Shown piece after piece: positions 1-7,426 of a stretch of 19,578 bases of DNA. The translations under genes and the position numbers were made by a program. This DNA comes from Candidatus Peregrinibacteria bacterium (GTDB lineage Bacteria; Patescibacteriota; Gracilibacteria; Peribacterales; Peribacteraceae). The notes under the pieces were generated by a model. That model did no database searches, was not told where the DNA came from, and saw only the letters and a list, made by a program, of their open reading frames with translations. Location of the stretch: assembly GCA_016201685.1 (NCBI GenBank), contig JACQCJ010000093.1, positions 1 through 19,578 on the forward strand, written 5' to 3'. The first letter of the stretch is position 1, and each line of letters starts with the position of its first letter.

Positions 1-42
1 AAAAACGGCTCACGGAAATGAGCGGCGTTCTGCCTCCTTTCC

Positions 43-129
43 ATGCTCATCTCGCATGATAATCAGCCATCTTTATTCATGCTCATTTGCATGAGAATGT
101 GGTGTACGCTTTATGCTCATCTTGTATGG
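43..129. repeat. Three spaced copies of a 16-17 bp hairpin repeat
   Basis: The word ATGCTCAT followed by a G(C/T)ATG half-site occurs at 43-59, 79-94 and 113-129, spaced 36 and 34 bp apart. In copies 1 and 2 the flanks CATGC and GCATG form a perfect 5-bp inverted repeat around a 6-7 nt loop. In copy 3 (TATGC/GTATG) the pairing is kept only with G-U wobbles, which would suit an RNA hairpin. The repeats lie upstream of the tRNA and may be a protein-binding array, a small RNA or the tail of an upstream element. They are too short and irregular for CRISPR. Confidence 0.5.
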
Positions 130-173
130 GAGAAGACTGTCTCTTTCGGGAGAAGAAGTTCGGCTCTACACTT

Positions 174-203
174 GTGACATCGAAAGAAACGCTGACTTCT
201 GAT
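174..203 (+). promoter_or_regulatory. Possible promoter of tRNA-Gly
   Basis: A -35-like GTGACA (174-179) and a weak -10-like TCTGAT (198-203) are separated by 18 bp. They would place the transcription start about 7 nt before the tRNA. The -10 match is only 4 of 6. Confidence 0.3.
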
Positions 204-216
204 CCTTCTGTTTCGT

Positions 217-291
217 GCGGGCGTCGTATAGTGGTTATTACACCAGCCTTCCAAGCTGGGAAGGGCGGTTCGATTCCGCTCGCCCGCTCCA
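217..291 (+). tRNA. tRNA-Gly (anticodon UCC)
   Basis: The acceptor arm GCGGGCG (217-223) pairs perfectly with CGCCCGC (281-287), followed by discriminator T and an encoded CCA (289-291). The anticodon stem CCAGC/GCTGG (243-247/255-259) encloses the loop CTTCCAA with anticodon TCC at 250-252, which reads GGA glycine codons. The T-arm has the loop TTCGATT (269-275) with a 5-bp stem containing one G-U pair. The D-arm has the usual AGTGGTTATTA loop. All arms are intact, so this should be a functional gene. The call comes from folding by eye. Confidence 0.96.
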
Positions 292-317
292 TCCGGCATA
301 TTCTGCATTTTCGACAG

Positions 318-346
318 GGCGTTCTGTGTATCAACAGAACGTCTTT
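318..346 (+). terminator. Probable terminator after tRNA-Gly
   Basis: GGCGTTCTGT (318-327) pairs with ACAGAACGTC (334-343) around a 6-nt loop, with one G-U pair in ten. The stem is followed by only three T residues and then TTCC-like sequence, so the U-tract is weak. It sits 27 nt after the tRNA 3' end, the expected place for tRNA transcription to stop. Confidence 0.5.
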
Positions 347-456
347 CCGCTCTCAGGGGAGCCAAAAAGCAGACTCCATCCTCTTTTCCTTTCCCGCGAT
401 CCGTGGACGCAGCGGATCGCTTCGCGAGAATGGAGGCATCCATTCCCCCCTTCACG

Positions 457-666
457 ATGAGAGACATGACTGAGCAAGAGATAGAGGAAGAAATCGAGCG
501 CGATCGGCAGCGGTTGAAAGCTGCGCGGGAACGCGCGGAGGAGCTCGTGCTGGATCGCGGCTGGAGCAAGAAGGACGATGACTATGACATTCAGGTGGAA
601 GAAGAAACCCAGCGTCAGTGGGAGGAAGATCTCGAACGAGAAATTGATAGATTTTTCTCTCGTTGA
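457..666 (+). CDS. Small charged coiled-coil-like protein, unknown function
   Basis: This 69-residue protein is almost entirely charged and predicted helical. It opens with an acidic stretch (EQEIEEEIERDRQRLKAARER), has a short break at GWSKKDDDYD, and ends with a second amphipathic helix (QRQWEEDLEREIDRFF). No signal peptide, membrane segment or known motif is visible. The frame is open further upstream to GTG 403 and ATG 430. ATG 457 is preferred because it directly follows the C/T-rich tract typical of starts in this window, and the upstream residues look non-conserved. The GNAT gene starts 40 bp downstream on the same strand, so the two may be co-transcribed. The family is not recognised; it could be a small adaptor or antitoxin-like protein, but nothing in the sequence settles that. 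Confidence 0.6.
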   Translation: MRDMTEQEIEEEIERDRQRLKAARERAEELVLDRGWSKKDDDYDIQVEEETQRQWEEDLEREIDRFFSR

Positions 667-705
667 AATGCAGTGCATGGAAGTGCAGCTGATACACTCC
701 ATTCG

Positions 706-1164
706 ATGAGAATCCGACAAGCCCGCTTGGAAGACTCGGCTGAGATCGCCCTCCTTCGACGACAAACCATTCGCCATGTGAACGCGAATGATTACCCGGA
801 AGAGGTGATCGAGAGCTGGTCCGTCAAAGTCGGAGCGCAGGATTTTAGAAAAAGCGCCGATACATGCAAACGATGGGTAGCGCTCGAGAAGGAGAGAATC
901 ATCGGTTTTTGCGAACACAATGACGCATGTGAACTCTCGAGAATGTACGTTCACAAAGATCATCTTCGAAAAGGCGTTGGATCTCGATTGCTGAAAGTCG
1001 CTGAGGCCTCACTGGAAAAACAAGGCTGTGCGGAAATCAACATTGAATCCACGGTCACAGCCAAAAACTTTTACGAAAGAAATGGATACAAGGTTCTTCA
1101 AAAGACCACGTACAAAGAAGATACGAAGCAGCCGATCTACAAGATGTCCAAGAAATTTTCTTGA
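706..1164 (+). CDS. GNAT-family N-acetyltransferase
   Basis: This 152-residue protein has the single-domain GNAT layout. It starts with the classic strand MRIRQARLEDSAEIALLRR, has the beta-4 strand CELSRMYVHKDH, then the acetyl-CoA pyrophosphate-binding loop RKGVGSRLL (consensus Q/RxxGxG/A), and ends with the FYERNGYKVL motif typical of the C-terminal part of the fold. Such enzymes transfer an acetyl group from acetyl-CoA to an amine on a small molecule or protein; the substrate cannot be read from sequence. The frame is open from GTG 673, but the fold begins at ATG 706, which is preceded by a pyrimidine-rich leader and by TACACT (693-698), a possible -10. The gene follows the small helical ORF on the same strand. 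Confidence 0.88.
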   Translation: MRIRQARLEDSAEIALLRRQTIRHVNANDYPEEVIESWSVKVGAQDFRKSADTCKRWVALEKERIIGFCEHNDACELSRMYVHKDHLRKGVGSRLLKVAEASLEKQGCAEINIESTVTAKNFYERNGYKVLQKTTYKEDTKQPIYKMSKKFS

Positions 1165-1401
1165 GCAAAAAACTCCTGGCAGGCATATCGATTGTAAGAA
1201 CGTTCAGGACAGGGCTCCAAACGGAAATTGCGATCTCTACTCGTTTGACTAAAAAATCCCACAAAATCTGGAGAGCCAGAAAATTCTCCAAAGAATGCCT
1301 CCGGCTTTCATACGTCTCCTTGAGGAAAATGGAGAACAACAGATCTGTAGAGAAAATTGAGAAAATGAAAGCGAAGGGGTATCAACAATGTCCTTTGCCT
1401 T

Positions 1402-2502
1402 CTATGATCGTGCTATTGCAGGCAGCAAGTACCGCGTATGGCGTCGCTGCCCGCTCTTCTGGAGAATCCCGAGGTCTACCAGTTTCTGCAAGTCTCGTGT
1501 GGCGGTCGCGCGCGATGCTTTGGTGATCGTGATGTACTTTCCGGCGCTGAGTCCCCCGAGGAAACCCACCGGCTCCGCCTCGAACAGCCTATCGATCGCC
1601 TTCTTCTGGCGCTCGTTCAATTCTGGAGCGAATGTTCTGTACAGTGAGGCCTTCTGCAGAACGCGTTCGACGGAGGCGAGCGTATATTTTTTCGCCGCGA
1701 TGAGAGTTCTGCCAAAGGTGAGGAGCCAATCGGTGATCTCCATGTCCTGATTGTTTCGCTCAAGCGCTTCGTAGTATGCTGATTTCTTCGCAGCGATTTG
1801 CCGGGAGAGCCCACTGAGTGCGGGTGCTCCTGCGGATTGTGACAACGATTTCTCCACGAGGGCTCTTGCCATGCGCCCGTTGCCATCCTCGTAGGGATGA
1901 ATGGAGACGGCATAGAGGTGTGCGATCCCCGCCCGCGTGAGCGTGGGCAATGCTGTGAGGGAGTCATTGAACCATCGGATGAACGCTACCATGTGTCGCG
2001 GCACATCCTTCGATGGCGGCGCCTCGAAATGCACCGTCTCACTTCCGATCCCACCGGACACAATCTGCATCGGATCCTCGTGTGCGCGGTAGGTGCCAAT
2101 GCCCTCCACATCGGTCCTTCCTTGCATCAGTGCGGCATTCCACGCATCGAGCTCCCGGCGTGTGAGCGGGGAGGCATAGTGCCGATACACTGCCACTATC
2201 ATCTCCGCCATGCCCGCTTCGGCGGGCTGCACGTTCCTTTTGACAGTCGAGAGTCCCAGTTTGCGCCGTATGGACGATTGCACGCTGTCTCGATCGAGCA
2301 GCTCGCCTTCAATCTCGGCGGTTTTTACCCCCTCCGTGCTGAGCATCTGCACGACGATCTGGTCTCTGTCTTCATTCATCAGATGCTTCATTGCTCCAGT
2401 CACCGTGCCCAGGAGATGAGCATACTCCCGTTCCAAGGTTTCCAATTGTCCTGCATCATAGGTGAAGGTCGGCCAGTTTTTCTGTTGCCAGTTCCAGAGC
2501 AT
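1402..2502 (-). CDS. Fic-family protein (AMPylase) with N-terminal inhibitory helix
   Basis: This 366-residue protein opens with MLWNWQQKNWPTFTYD, which matches the DUF4172-type N-terminal domain of a common bacterial Fic subfamily. Residues 61-66 (TAEIEG) fit the (S/T)xxxE(G/N) inhibitory motif, in which the Glu blocks ATP in class II Fic proteins. The Fic core follows, with the catalytic HPYEDGNGR motif at 202-210 (consensus HPFx(D/E)GNGR) and a GTYR flap at 136-139. The C-terminal ~60 residues form a winged helix (ITKASRATATRDLQKLVDLGIL), suggesting DNA binding. All catalytic residues are present, so it should transfer AMP to a target hydroxyl and be kept off by its own Glu65. No toxin/antitoxin partner is adjacent. 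The ATG follows a C/T-rich leader with no Shine-Dalgarno site. Confidence 0.93.
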   Translation of the reverse strand: MLWNWQQKNWPTFTYDAGQLETLEREYAHLLGTVTGAMKHLMNEDRDQIVVQMLSTEGVKTAEIEGELLDRDSVQSSIRRKLGLSTVKRNVQPAEAGMAEMIVAVYRHYASPLTRRELDAWNAALMQGRTDVEGIGTYRAHEDPMQIVSGGIGSETVHFEAPPSKDVPRHMVAFIRWFNDSLTALPTLTRAGIAHLYAVSIHPYEDGNGRMARALVEKSLSQSAGAPALSGLSRQIAAKKSAYYEALERNNQDMEITDWLLTFGRTLIAAKKYTLASVERVLQKASLYRTFAPELNERQKKAIDRLFEAEPVGFLGGLSAGKYITITKASRATATRDLQKLVDLGILQKSGQRRHTRYLLPAIARS

Positions 2503-2592
2503 CGTGAGGTAGAGGGGAATATTCTATAACTCATAATATCAGTAATAGTGAGCTAATGAAAGTGAAACTCAGCAAAATGCAACCCAAGGCCT

Positions 2593-3558
2593 TCACTGTC
2601 GTGAACCAAGGAACGGTATACGATCAAGATCGACATTCCCTCCACTGAGAATCATTCCTACGTTCTGCCGATAGAAACTGCTTTTCTCTTTGAGAATTGC
2701 GGCGTACGGGACTGCGCCGGAGGGTTCGACAGTCACACGCAGACATTCCCAAAGCTGGCGCATAGCTGCAGCGATTTCCTTGTCATCGACGCGGATGATG
2801 TGATCCACATATTCTTGAATAATGGGGAACGTCTTGTCTCCGAGCTTCGTGATCAACCCATCAGCAATCGTGTTGACTGTCAGATTGAGCTGGATTGAAC
2901 CGGTTTTCAATGATCGATATGCATCGTCTGCTCCGGCCGGCTCCCCAGCGATGACTTTCGTGTGTGGCGAGAAATAGTGCGCTGCAAGCAGCGTGCCACT
3001 GAGCAGGCCTCCTCCACCCACGGGAGCCACGATGAAATTGAGATCAGGAACGTCCTCAAGAAGTTCTTTTGCCGCCGTCGCCTGACCCGCGATGATGCTG
3101 TAGTCATTGAACGGATGAAGAACGACGGCTCCTGTTGCTCTCTGCACCTCTTGAACCATTTGTTCACGCGGTCCGTCGCCAGGTTCGCATTCCATGATTG
3201 TGCCTCCGAATTCGAGAACATTCCGCTTCTTGGTCGGATTGGCATTCTTGGGCATCACGACGGTCGCGGCGATGCCCATTCTCTTTGCGACCAGCGCGAA
3301 TGCCTGGGCGTGATTTCCCGATGATTGCGTGAGGACTCCTCGCTTCCGTTCTTCAGGTGTGAGCGAGAGCAGCGCATTCATGACGCCCCGGACCTTGAAC
3401 GAGCCGACATCCGGCATCAGGCACTCCATCTTGCAATGCAATCTCGCACGGGCAGCACGATCGAGCGCCTCGGAATGAAAGACGGGCGTGCGGGGGATGT
3501 GCTTCGCAATGCGCTCATGGGCATCAATGATGTCTTGCTTCGTGGGAACGTGATCCAT
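2593..3558 (-). CDS. Threonine/serine dehydratase or serine racemase, PLP fold type II
   Basis: This 321-residue enzyme carries the family hallmarks: the PLP lysine in GSFKVRG (Lys55), the substrate loop SSGNHAQ (79-85), the phosphate-binding GGGGL (181-185) and the PLP-ring serine in LSGGN (Ser305). The segment GEPAGADD has Glu206, Ala210 and Asp212 at the spacing of the divalent-cation site of serine racemase and related catabolic threonine dehydratases. It has no C-terminal ACT regulatory domain, unlike biosynthetic IlvA, so feedback inhibition by isoleucine is unlikely. The expected reaction is deamination of threonine or serine to a 2-oxo acid; racemase activity is possible and cannot be told apart here. 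It is divergent from the TrmB-type regulator with 125 bp between start codons, making it the likeliest target of that regulator. Confidence 0.9.
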   Translation of the reverse strand: MDHVPTKQDIIDAHERIAKHIPRTPVFHSEALDRAARARLHCKMECLMPDVGSFKVRGVMNALLSLTPEERKRGVLTQSSGNHAQAFALVAKRMGIAATVVMPKNANPTKKRNVLEFGGTIMECEPGDGPREQMVQEVQRATGAVVLHPFNDYSIIAGQATAAKELLEDVPDLNFIVAPVGGGGLLSGTLLAAHYFSPHTKVIAGEPAGADDAYRSLKTGSIQLNLTVNTIADGLITKLGDKTFPIIQEYVDHIIRVDDKEIAAAMRQLWECLRVTVEPSGAVPYAAILKEKSSFYRQNVGMILSGGNVDLDRIPFLGSRQ

Positions 3559-3576
3559 GGTTCTTGGGGAAAAGTG

Positions 3577-3606
3577 TGGACATTCAACGACAGATCTCGC
3601 TATATT
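3577..3606 (+). promoter_or_regulatory. Promoter of the trmB-type gene
   Basis: TGGACA (3577-3582, 5/6) and TATATT (3601-3606, 5/6) are separated by 18 bp. The predicted transcription start near 3613 gives a leader of about 70 nt. The position rules out the longer open frame from 3564 as the real gene start. Confidence 0.6.
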
Positions 3607-3611
3607 CCAAT

Positions 3612-3652
3612 CTGGCGGTCAGTTTCGCCAGCCTTTGTCAGCCTAGGCTGAC
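3612..3652. promoter_or_regulatory. Candidate operator: inverted repeat plus perfect 16-bp palindrome
   Basis: CTGGCG (3612-3617) and CGCCAG (3626-3631) form a 6-bp inverted repeat with an 8-nt spacer. Five bases further lies GTCAGCCTAGGCTGAC (3637-3652), a perfect palindrome. Both sit just downstream of the predicted transcription start of the regulator gene and upstream of the divergent dehydratase. They are good candidates for an autoregulatory binding site or for structure in the 5' leader. Confidence 0.55.
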
Positions 3653-3683
3653 TTCGGCCGGCAAGCCCCTTCCCGATGCCCTC

Positions 3684-4445
3684 ATGCAAAATCCTCAACC
3701 ACTCCTTGAACAGATCGGCCTCAACCATCACGAGAGCAAGGTATATCTCCAACTCCTCCAGGCAGGTGAACAACCCGCTTCATCTCTTGGGAGACAAACG
3801 AAGCTTCCGAGGAGCACCGTTCGTGGCGTATTGGAGAAGCTCTGCATTCGCGGAGTAGTCCGTAAACTCTACAAGCGACATACGCAGTACTATCGCTGTG
3901 AAGATCCGGAATCGCTGCTCAAGCACCTGGCGAATCGCATGACCGAAGATCGTGAGAATATCCGAGAAATTCAGGAAGTTCTGCCAATGCTGCGAGCATT
4001 GCACCGGAAAGACAGCGTGATCCCCAAAGTGAAATATTTTGAAGGCTCCAACGGCGTCATCGAAGCCTTCAATCACAGTCTTTTTGTTGAGGGCATCGAG
4101 GAAATTCTTTTCTTCACCTCCTACAGATTCATCCAACATCCCATCATTCTAAAAAACGACGACGATTTCTATATTCCACTGCGTGTGAAGAAGGGGATCA
4201 GAATGCGCGTGCTCGTGGGCAAGACCGATGATCAGCGGAAGCAGTACAACGATCCGAAAGAGCTGCGCGAGCGGCGCTACATTCCCGCGCGTTACGCGCT
4301 GCCTGGCAATATTCACATCTACGGAAACTTCGTCGTGTACTTCTCAGCGAGCGAAACGGAACAGATGGCGGTGCTGGTGGAGAGCGCGTTGATGGCCGAA
4401 ACGATGCGCGCGCTCTTCGAGTTCATGTGGGAGAAATGCCCTTGA
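3684..4445 (+). CDS. TrmB-family transcriptional regulator
   Basis: This 253-residue protein has the TrmB layout. A winged helix-turn-helix occupies residues ~5-80: GLNHHESKVYLQLLQAG, then the recognition region ASSLGRQTKLPRSTVRGVLEKL, and a wing ending in YYRCEDPESLLKHL. A short coiled-coil linker (ENIREIQEVLPMLRALH) follows, then a C-terminal effector-type domain (KVKYFEGSNGVIEAFN...EILFFTSYRF) resembling the phospholipase-D-like sensor of TrmB proteins. TrmB regulators are best known in archaea but also occur in bacteria. The in-frame start at 3564 is rejected because it lies upstream of the promoter; ATG 3684 begins exactly at the conserved fold. It probably controls itself and the divergent dehydratase gene. 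The ligand is unknown. It is convergent with the AHSA1-like gene, 12 bp away. Confidence 0.87.
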   Translation: MQNPQPLLEQIGLNHHESKVYLQLLQAGEQPASSLGRQTKLPRSTVRGVLEKLCIRGVVRKLYKRHTQYYRCEDPESLLKHLANRMTEDRENIREIQEVLPMLRALHRKDSVIPKVKYFEGSNGVIEAFNHSLFVEGIEEILFFTSYRFIQHPIILKNDDDFYIPLRVKKGIRMRVLVGKTDDQRKQYNDPKELRERRYIPARYALPGNIHIYGNFVVYFSASETEQMAVLVESALMAETMRALFEFMWEKCP

Positions 4446-4457
4446 AGTTCGGAAAAA

Positions 4458-4949
4458 TCAGCGAAGCGCCGCGGCGAATTTATCCAGTGACTGGTTCCAA
4501 CCGGTCGTGGCATTTTCCATCATTTCTTTCGGGTGACCAGCATGCTCCAGCGTCAGCTTTGTTTTGTTGTCGCCCATGTCCTCGAATGTCACGGTGACAA
4601 TCATTTCGTCCGGCCACTGCCCGGGCATCCCCACGTCCTTGGGAGAAATGACGTTGCCGTTGCTATCGCAAAAATGGTCGCTCACGACGATTCGTTTCAT
4701 CGGAACGATTTCCGTATAGGTTCCGGTGCTCCAGAATTCTTGACCTTTTGGGAATTGCTCGATGGCTCCCGTGGAGCGCATGCAGGAGAGGTACGTGCCT
4801 CCCACGCGCAGATCGATCGTCGCGACCGGGCACGTGAATTCCGCGGGTCCCCACCATTTCTTCACGATGTCGGGATCCGTCCATGCCTTCCATACCTGCT
4901 CGCGAGGAGCATCGAACGTGCGTGTGATGACGAGTGCGTTCTGCACCAT
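4458..4949 (-). CDS. AHSA1/SRPBCC (START-like) domain protein
   Basis: This 163-residue single-domain protein opens with LVITRTFDAPREQVWKAW and TDPDIVKKWWGP, the signature of the Aha1-homology/CalC branch of the SRPBCC fold. The C-terminal part has the usual alternating strands (MIVTVTFEDMGDNKTKLTLEH) and a final amphipathic helix (GWNQSLDKFAAALR). The fold makes a deep hydrophobic pocket; ligands in this group are mostly unknown. The frame is open to 5027, but that part would overlap the upstream doxX-like gene and shows no homology, so ATG 4949 is chosen. It lies 19 bp after the doxX-like gene on the same strand. AHSA1 and DoxX-like genes are frequent neighbours in bacteria, so a two-gene operon is likely. 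Confidence 0.88.
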   Translation of the reverse strand: MVQNALVITRTFDAPREQVWKAWTDPDIVKKWWGPAEFTCPVATIDLRVGGTYLSCMRSTGAIEQFPKGQEFWSTGTYTEIVPMKRIVVSDHFCDSNGNVISPKDVGMPGQWPDEMIVTVTFEDMGDNKTKLTLEHAGHPKEMMENATTGWNQSLDKFAAALR

Positions 4950-4968
4950 GAAAGTGGGAAAGAAACTA

Positions 4969-5355
4969 TTAATCGGTGATCGTATGGAAAGAGATGTACG
5001 AAGCCGCCAGGAGGATGAATCCGACAACGACCCCGGCTACGATCGGAGTCAGACCGTCCACGACGATGAGCGCAATCAACGCTGAAACAAGATCGATGCC
5101 AAACCCCACGTACGCCCATTCTTTGAGGCGCTTGGGAACCATGGGCACAATCAGAACGATTCCGCCGATGATCTTTGCGATCCCCAGCTCGACGCCGAAG
5201 TAGTGAGGGAACCCAAGATGAGCCATGCCATCGATAGCCATCGTTGTATTGAAGAAAATTGCGGGCAACGGAACCAAGACGAAGAAGAGAGCTGTGGTCA
5301 CCCAATAGAGAATTGTATCTTTTTTCAGACTTCCTTGAGGGGAGAATGTTGTCAT
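4969..5355 (-). CDS. DoxX-like integral membrane protein
   Basis: This 128-residue protein has four predicted membrane helices: ILYWVTTALFFVLVPLPAIFF, FGVELGIAKIIGGIVLIVPMV, AYVGFGIDLVSALIALIVV and IVAGVVVGFILLAASYI. Length, helix count and the motif HLGFPHYFGVELGIAKIIGG match the DoxX_2/DoxX-like family. The biochemical role of this family is poorly known; some members are linked to redox or stress responses. The open frame reaches 5475, but the added residues are unrelated and ATG 5355 follows a clear pyrimidine tract (CTCTTTCTCTCTC). It is the first gene of a likely operon with the AHSA1-like gene. Confidence 0.87.
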   Translation of the reverse strand: MTTFSPQGSLKKDTILYWVTTALFFVLVPLPAIFFNTTMAIDGMAHLGFPHYFGVELGIAKIIGGIVLIVPMVPKRLKEWAYVGFGIDLVSALIALIVVDGLTPIVAGVVVGFILLAASYISFHTITD

Positions 5356-5993
5356 GAGAGAGAAAGAGTGGAATAAGAAAATGGATGCTTCAAGTGTAGC
5401 GCAACTATCCATGGGGTCGCGCATTCCAGACGCTCTCGAAGCGACGAAAGTAGTCTGAGAGATCGTAGACGACAATGGAAATGGGCGGGTGGGATTGAGG
5501 GGGGGCCGAGACGCAAGAAATATGCACCAGTTGGTTCCATGTTCAATAGGACCGATGGAAGGAGCGGTCCCCTCTTCTGATCAACCTGCCGACAATCCCA
5601 TAGAAGGGGGTCGCACGAAATTGGAACCGAGGGAGAGAATGATGTGGAGATCACGACGAATAGGCTCCTCAAGATTGACCCTTCGATGGCATCGACTATC
5701 TGCATCTTCCTTGAGCTTGAGAATGCGGTGTCCCCAGATACACGATTCTCTATCGGGAGATGCCACCGGACAGCCATCACAGTCAGGATGTCGCAGAACC
5801 ATACGAAATGCGGAGAATGGACTGCATACTACGTCGATCGGTGCGGGTGCAAAGCGCATGGGACCGTGAAAGGACACACATCGGATGCGCCACTTCCAGG
5901 CCAGGAAAAATCAGTCCCATGGAAGTACTCTGTGCAGGAGTTTCGTCTTCATCAATGCAGATACAACATGAATGTTGGTACTTCCCCATATCG
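5356..5993. other. ~640 bp without a convincing gene
   Basis: No recognisable protein or RNA gene was found here. A plus-strand frame from GTG 5644 to 5997 would encode 117 residues rich in Cys and His (DRCGCKAHGTVKGH) and is preceded by a purine-rich stretch, but no family is recognised. On the minus strand, frames 5783-6061 and 5581-5877 could be one protein interrupted by a frameshift near 5877; they include a Cys cluster (HPDCDGCPVASPDRESC). Neither is convincing. The region may be a decayed gene, a regulatory RNA region, or real but very divergent coding sequence. Confidence 0.4.
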
Positions 5994-6022
5994 TTGATGG
6001 GCAGCCTAAAAACCAGTATAAT
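5994..6022 (+). promoter_or_regulatory. Promoter of the 443-aa protein gene
   Basis: TTGATG (5994-5999) and a perfect TATAAT (6017-6022) are separated by exactly 17 bp. The predicted start near 6029 leaves a leader of only ~5 nt before ATG 6034, or ~32 nt before ATG 6061. Confidence 0.7.
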
Positions 6023-6033
6023 GATGTCAATGA

Positions 6034-7365
6034 ATGCGGAAACAAACACAATCAACTCCAATGATGCATCTGAGAATGACGGCCTTGCTGCAGCGTATCG
6101 AGACCGCAGACAGGTCGCTTCTGGAAAGCATCGCCATGAAATTCGTTCGCGCTCGGAAAAAGTTCAAAAGAACGCACGGCATCCGATCCGAATTCGAAAT
6201 GGAGCAGATTATGAACGCATTGGAAGAGAGAGATCAACAACTCAATAATGTAGAAGTTGCATCAAACAACAGCCTCACCGCTGCGGATGTGACATCAGAG
6301 CACTTGAAAGGGATGCAATACCTACAACAGGGGAAAGTGAACGGAGTACTGAGGAGAACGCAGTCTGCCGCCCCGGAAGTCCTTCCTCCATCCATTGAAA
6401 GCATCGCTCACGCCGCGATTGCCAGCGCCGACACCGCGCAGAAATTGGAAATGCTCCTCGAGGTCCTCGATCAGCACCCGGAACTCTGGAGTGATGCTCA
6501 AACAAAACGATCAGTGGAAGATGCCATCAGTGAACGAGCACCATTCTTGTGGGACGTGCTCCTCAGTGTTCCTACAGGGGTTGATCGCGAGAACCTGGCA
6601 CGCACGCTCACCGAGGAACGCCAGCATATTGAAAGTAGCCGCGATCGAGTCATGGCATTACTTGTCGAATTCATCGGAGAAAAAGGAATCGGTGTGAAAA
6701 CCTGGGGCGATATTGAGAGAACGGTCGGCCCGGGCGCGCTGCAGAAGCACCCTGCCGCCGTCCTGAATTATCTGCATCAGATTCTTGAGAGGAAAGGCGT
6801 GACTCTCACGGATCAGCAGCTCGCTGCCTTGCGGCTTGCAGCCGCCGGCGTCTCGGGCCATCGCATCCGCTATTCCGCGCATCGACCGTCGGTCCAAGCC
6901 ATTTATCAAATTGAAGCGGGTGGAGAAGGGGGCGAGCCTCTGCCCATCAATACCGAACTCACGAAGGCGCAGAAACGTGAACTCATCGGGAACTTCAAAC
7001 TTATTACGAATTTCACGCTCCGCAAGATCATCAACGACACGAGGCCGCTGATCGATGCTGGCGTCTCCTTCCAAGACAGAAGGATCCAAAAAAAGATCGA
7101 GAGCATTTGTAACCAGCTCGGCCAAGAACGCTGGTGGTGGGCGAGAGACGTTCCTGTGGCACTGACGACAACGTATCGAGAGATGCTCGACGAACTCGGG
7201 GCAACATTCGTTGAGGAGGTCAAAGAACGACTGCTGAATGCTGATGCCGCTGCGCAGAGACCTCAGCGCAAGGCCATCTACAAGCGACTCTTCGGCGAGT
7301 ATCCACTCACCAACTTGGGCGATGATCGACTCCTACAACCTCCGCTGAGCGGGGAGGCAGCGTGA
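6034..7365 (+). CDS. Unrecognised 443-aa soluble, mostly helical protein
   Basis: The family is not recognised. The protein has no signal peptide or membrane segment. The N-terminal ~90 residues are basic and then acidic helices (ESIAMKFVRARKKFKRTHG, NALEERDQQLNNVE). A long helical region follows, rich in Ala, Leu and Glu (IESIAHAAIASADTAQKLEMLLEVLDQHPELW). A Gly-rich linker at about residues 296-304 (EAGGEGGEP) leads to a C-terminal helical region ending in RKAIYKRLFGEYPLTNLGDD. The start is uncertain: ATG 6034 would be almost leaderless given the promoter, while ATG 6061 and 6064 are also possible. The TPR-like membrane protein gene follows 61 bp later but has its own promoter. A cytoplasmic structural or scaffold role is possible but not shown. 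Confidence 0.8.
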   Translation: MRKQTQSTPMMHLRMTALLQRIETADRSLLESIAMKFVRARKKFKRTHGIRSEFEMEQIMNALEERDQQLNNVEVASNNSLTAADVTSEHLKGMQYLQQGKVNGVLRRTQSAAPEVLPPSIESIAHAAIASADTAQKLEMLLEVLDQHPELWSDAQTKRSVEDAISERAPFLWDVLLSVPTGVDRENLARTLTEERQHIESSRDRVMALLVEFIGEKGIGVKTWGDIERTVGPGALQKHPAAVLNYLHQILERKGVTLTDQQLAALRLAAAGVSGHRIRYSAHRPSVQAIYQIEAGGEGGEPLPINTELTKAQKRELIGNFKLITNFTLRKIINDTRPLIDAGVSFQDRRIQKKIESICNQLGQERWWWARDVPVALTTTYREMLDELGATFVEEVKERLLNADAAAQRPQRKAIYKRLFGEYPLTNLGDDRLLQPPLSGEAA

Positions 7366-7392
7366 CGCGGTTTGATGGGCGGCCTCCTGAGT

Positions 7393-7420
7393 TTGACTTA
7401 AAATGAATAGAAAGTATTAT
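7393..7420 (+). promoter_or_regulatory. Promoter giving a leaderless TPR-gene transcript
   Basis: TTGACT (7393-7398, 5/6) is followed after 16 bp by TATTAT (7415-7420, 5/6); an overlapping TATAAT lies at 7418-7423. With the first -10, the expected start is 7427, the A of the chosen ATG, so the mRNA would have no leader. Confidence 0.65.
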
Positions 7421-7426
7421 AATGCT

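Noticed and set aside
43..129. CRISPR array
   Set aside because: The repeats are only 16-17 bp, imperfect, and number three, with spacers of ~17-20 bp and no cas genes nearby.
1165..1401. A gene between the GNAT and Fic genes
   Set aside because: The only open frame (to 1526) runs antisense into the Fic gene and has no plausible start context or homology. Small inverted words (GGAGA/TCTCC near 1270-1290) lack a T-tract, so no terminator is called.
2592..2605. Terminator of the dehydratase gene (TTCACTGTCGTGAA)
   Set aside because: The stem is only 5 bp, overlaps the stop codon and is not followed by a T-run on the minus strand.
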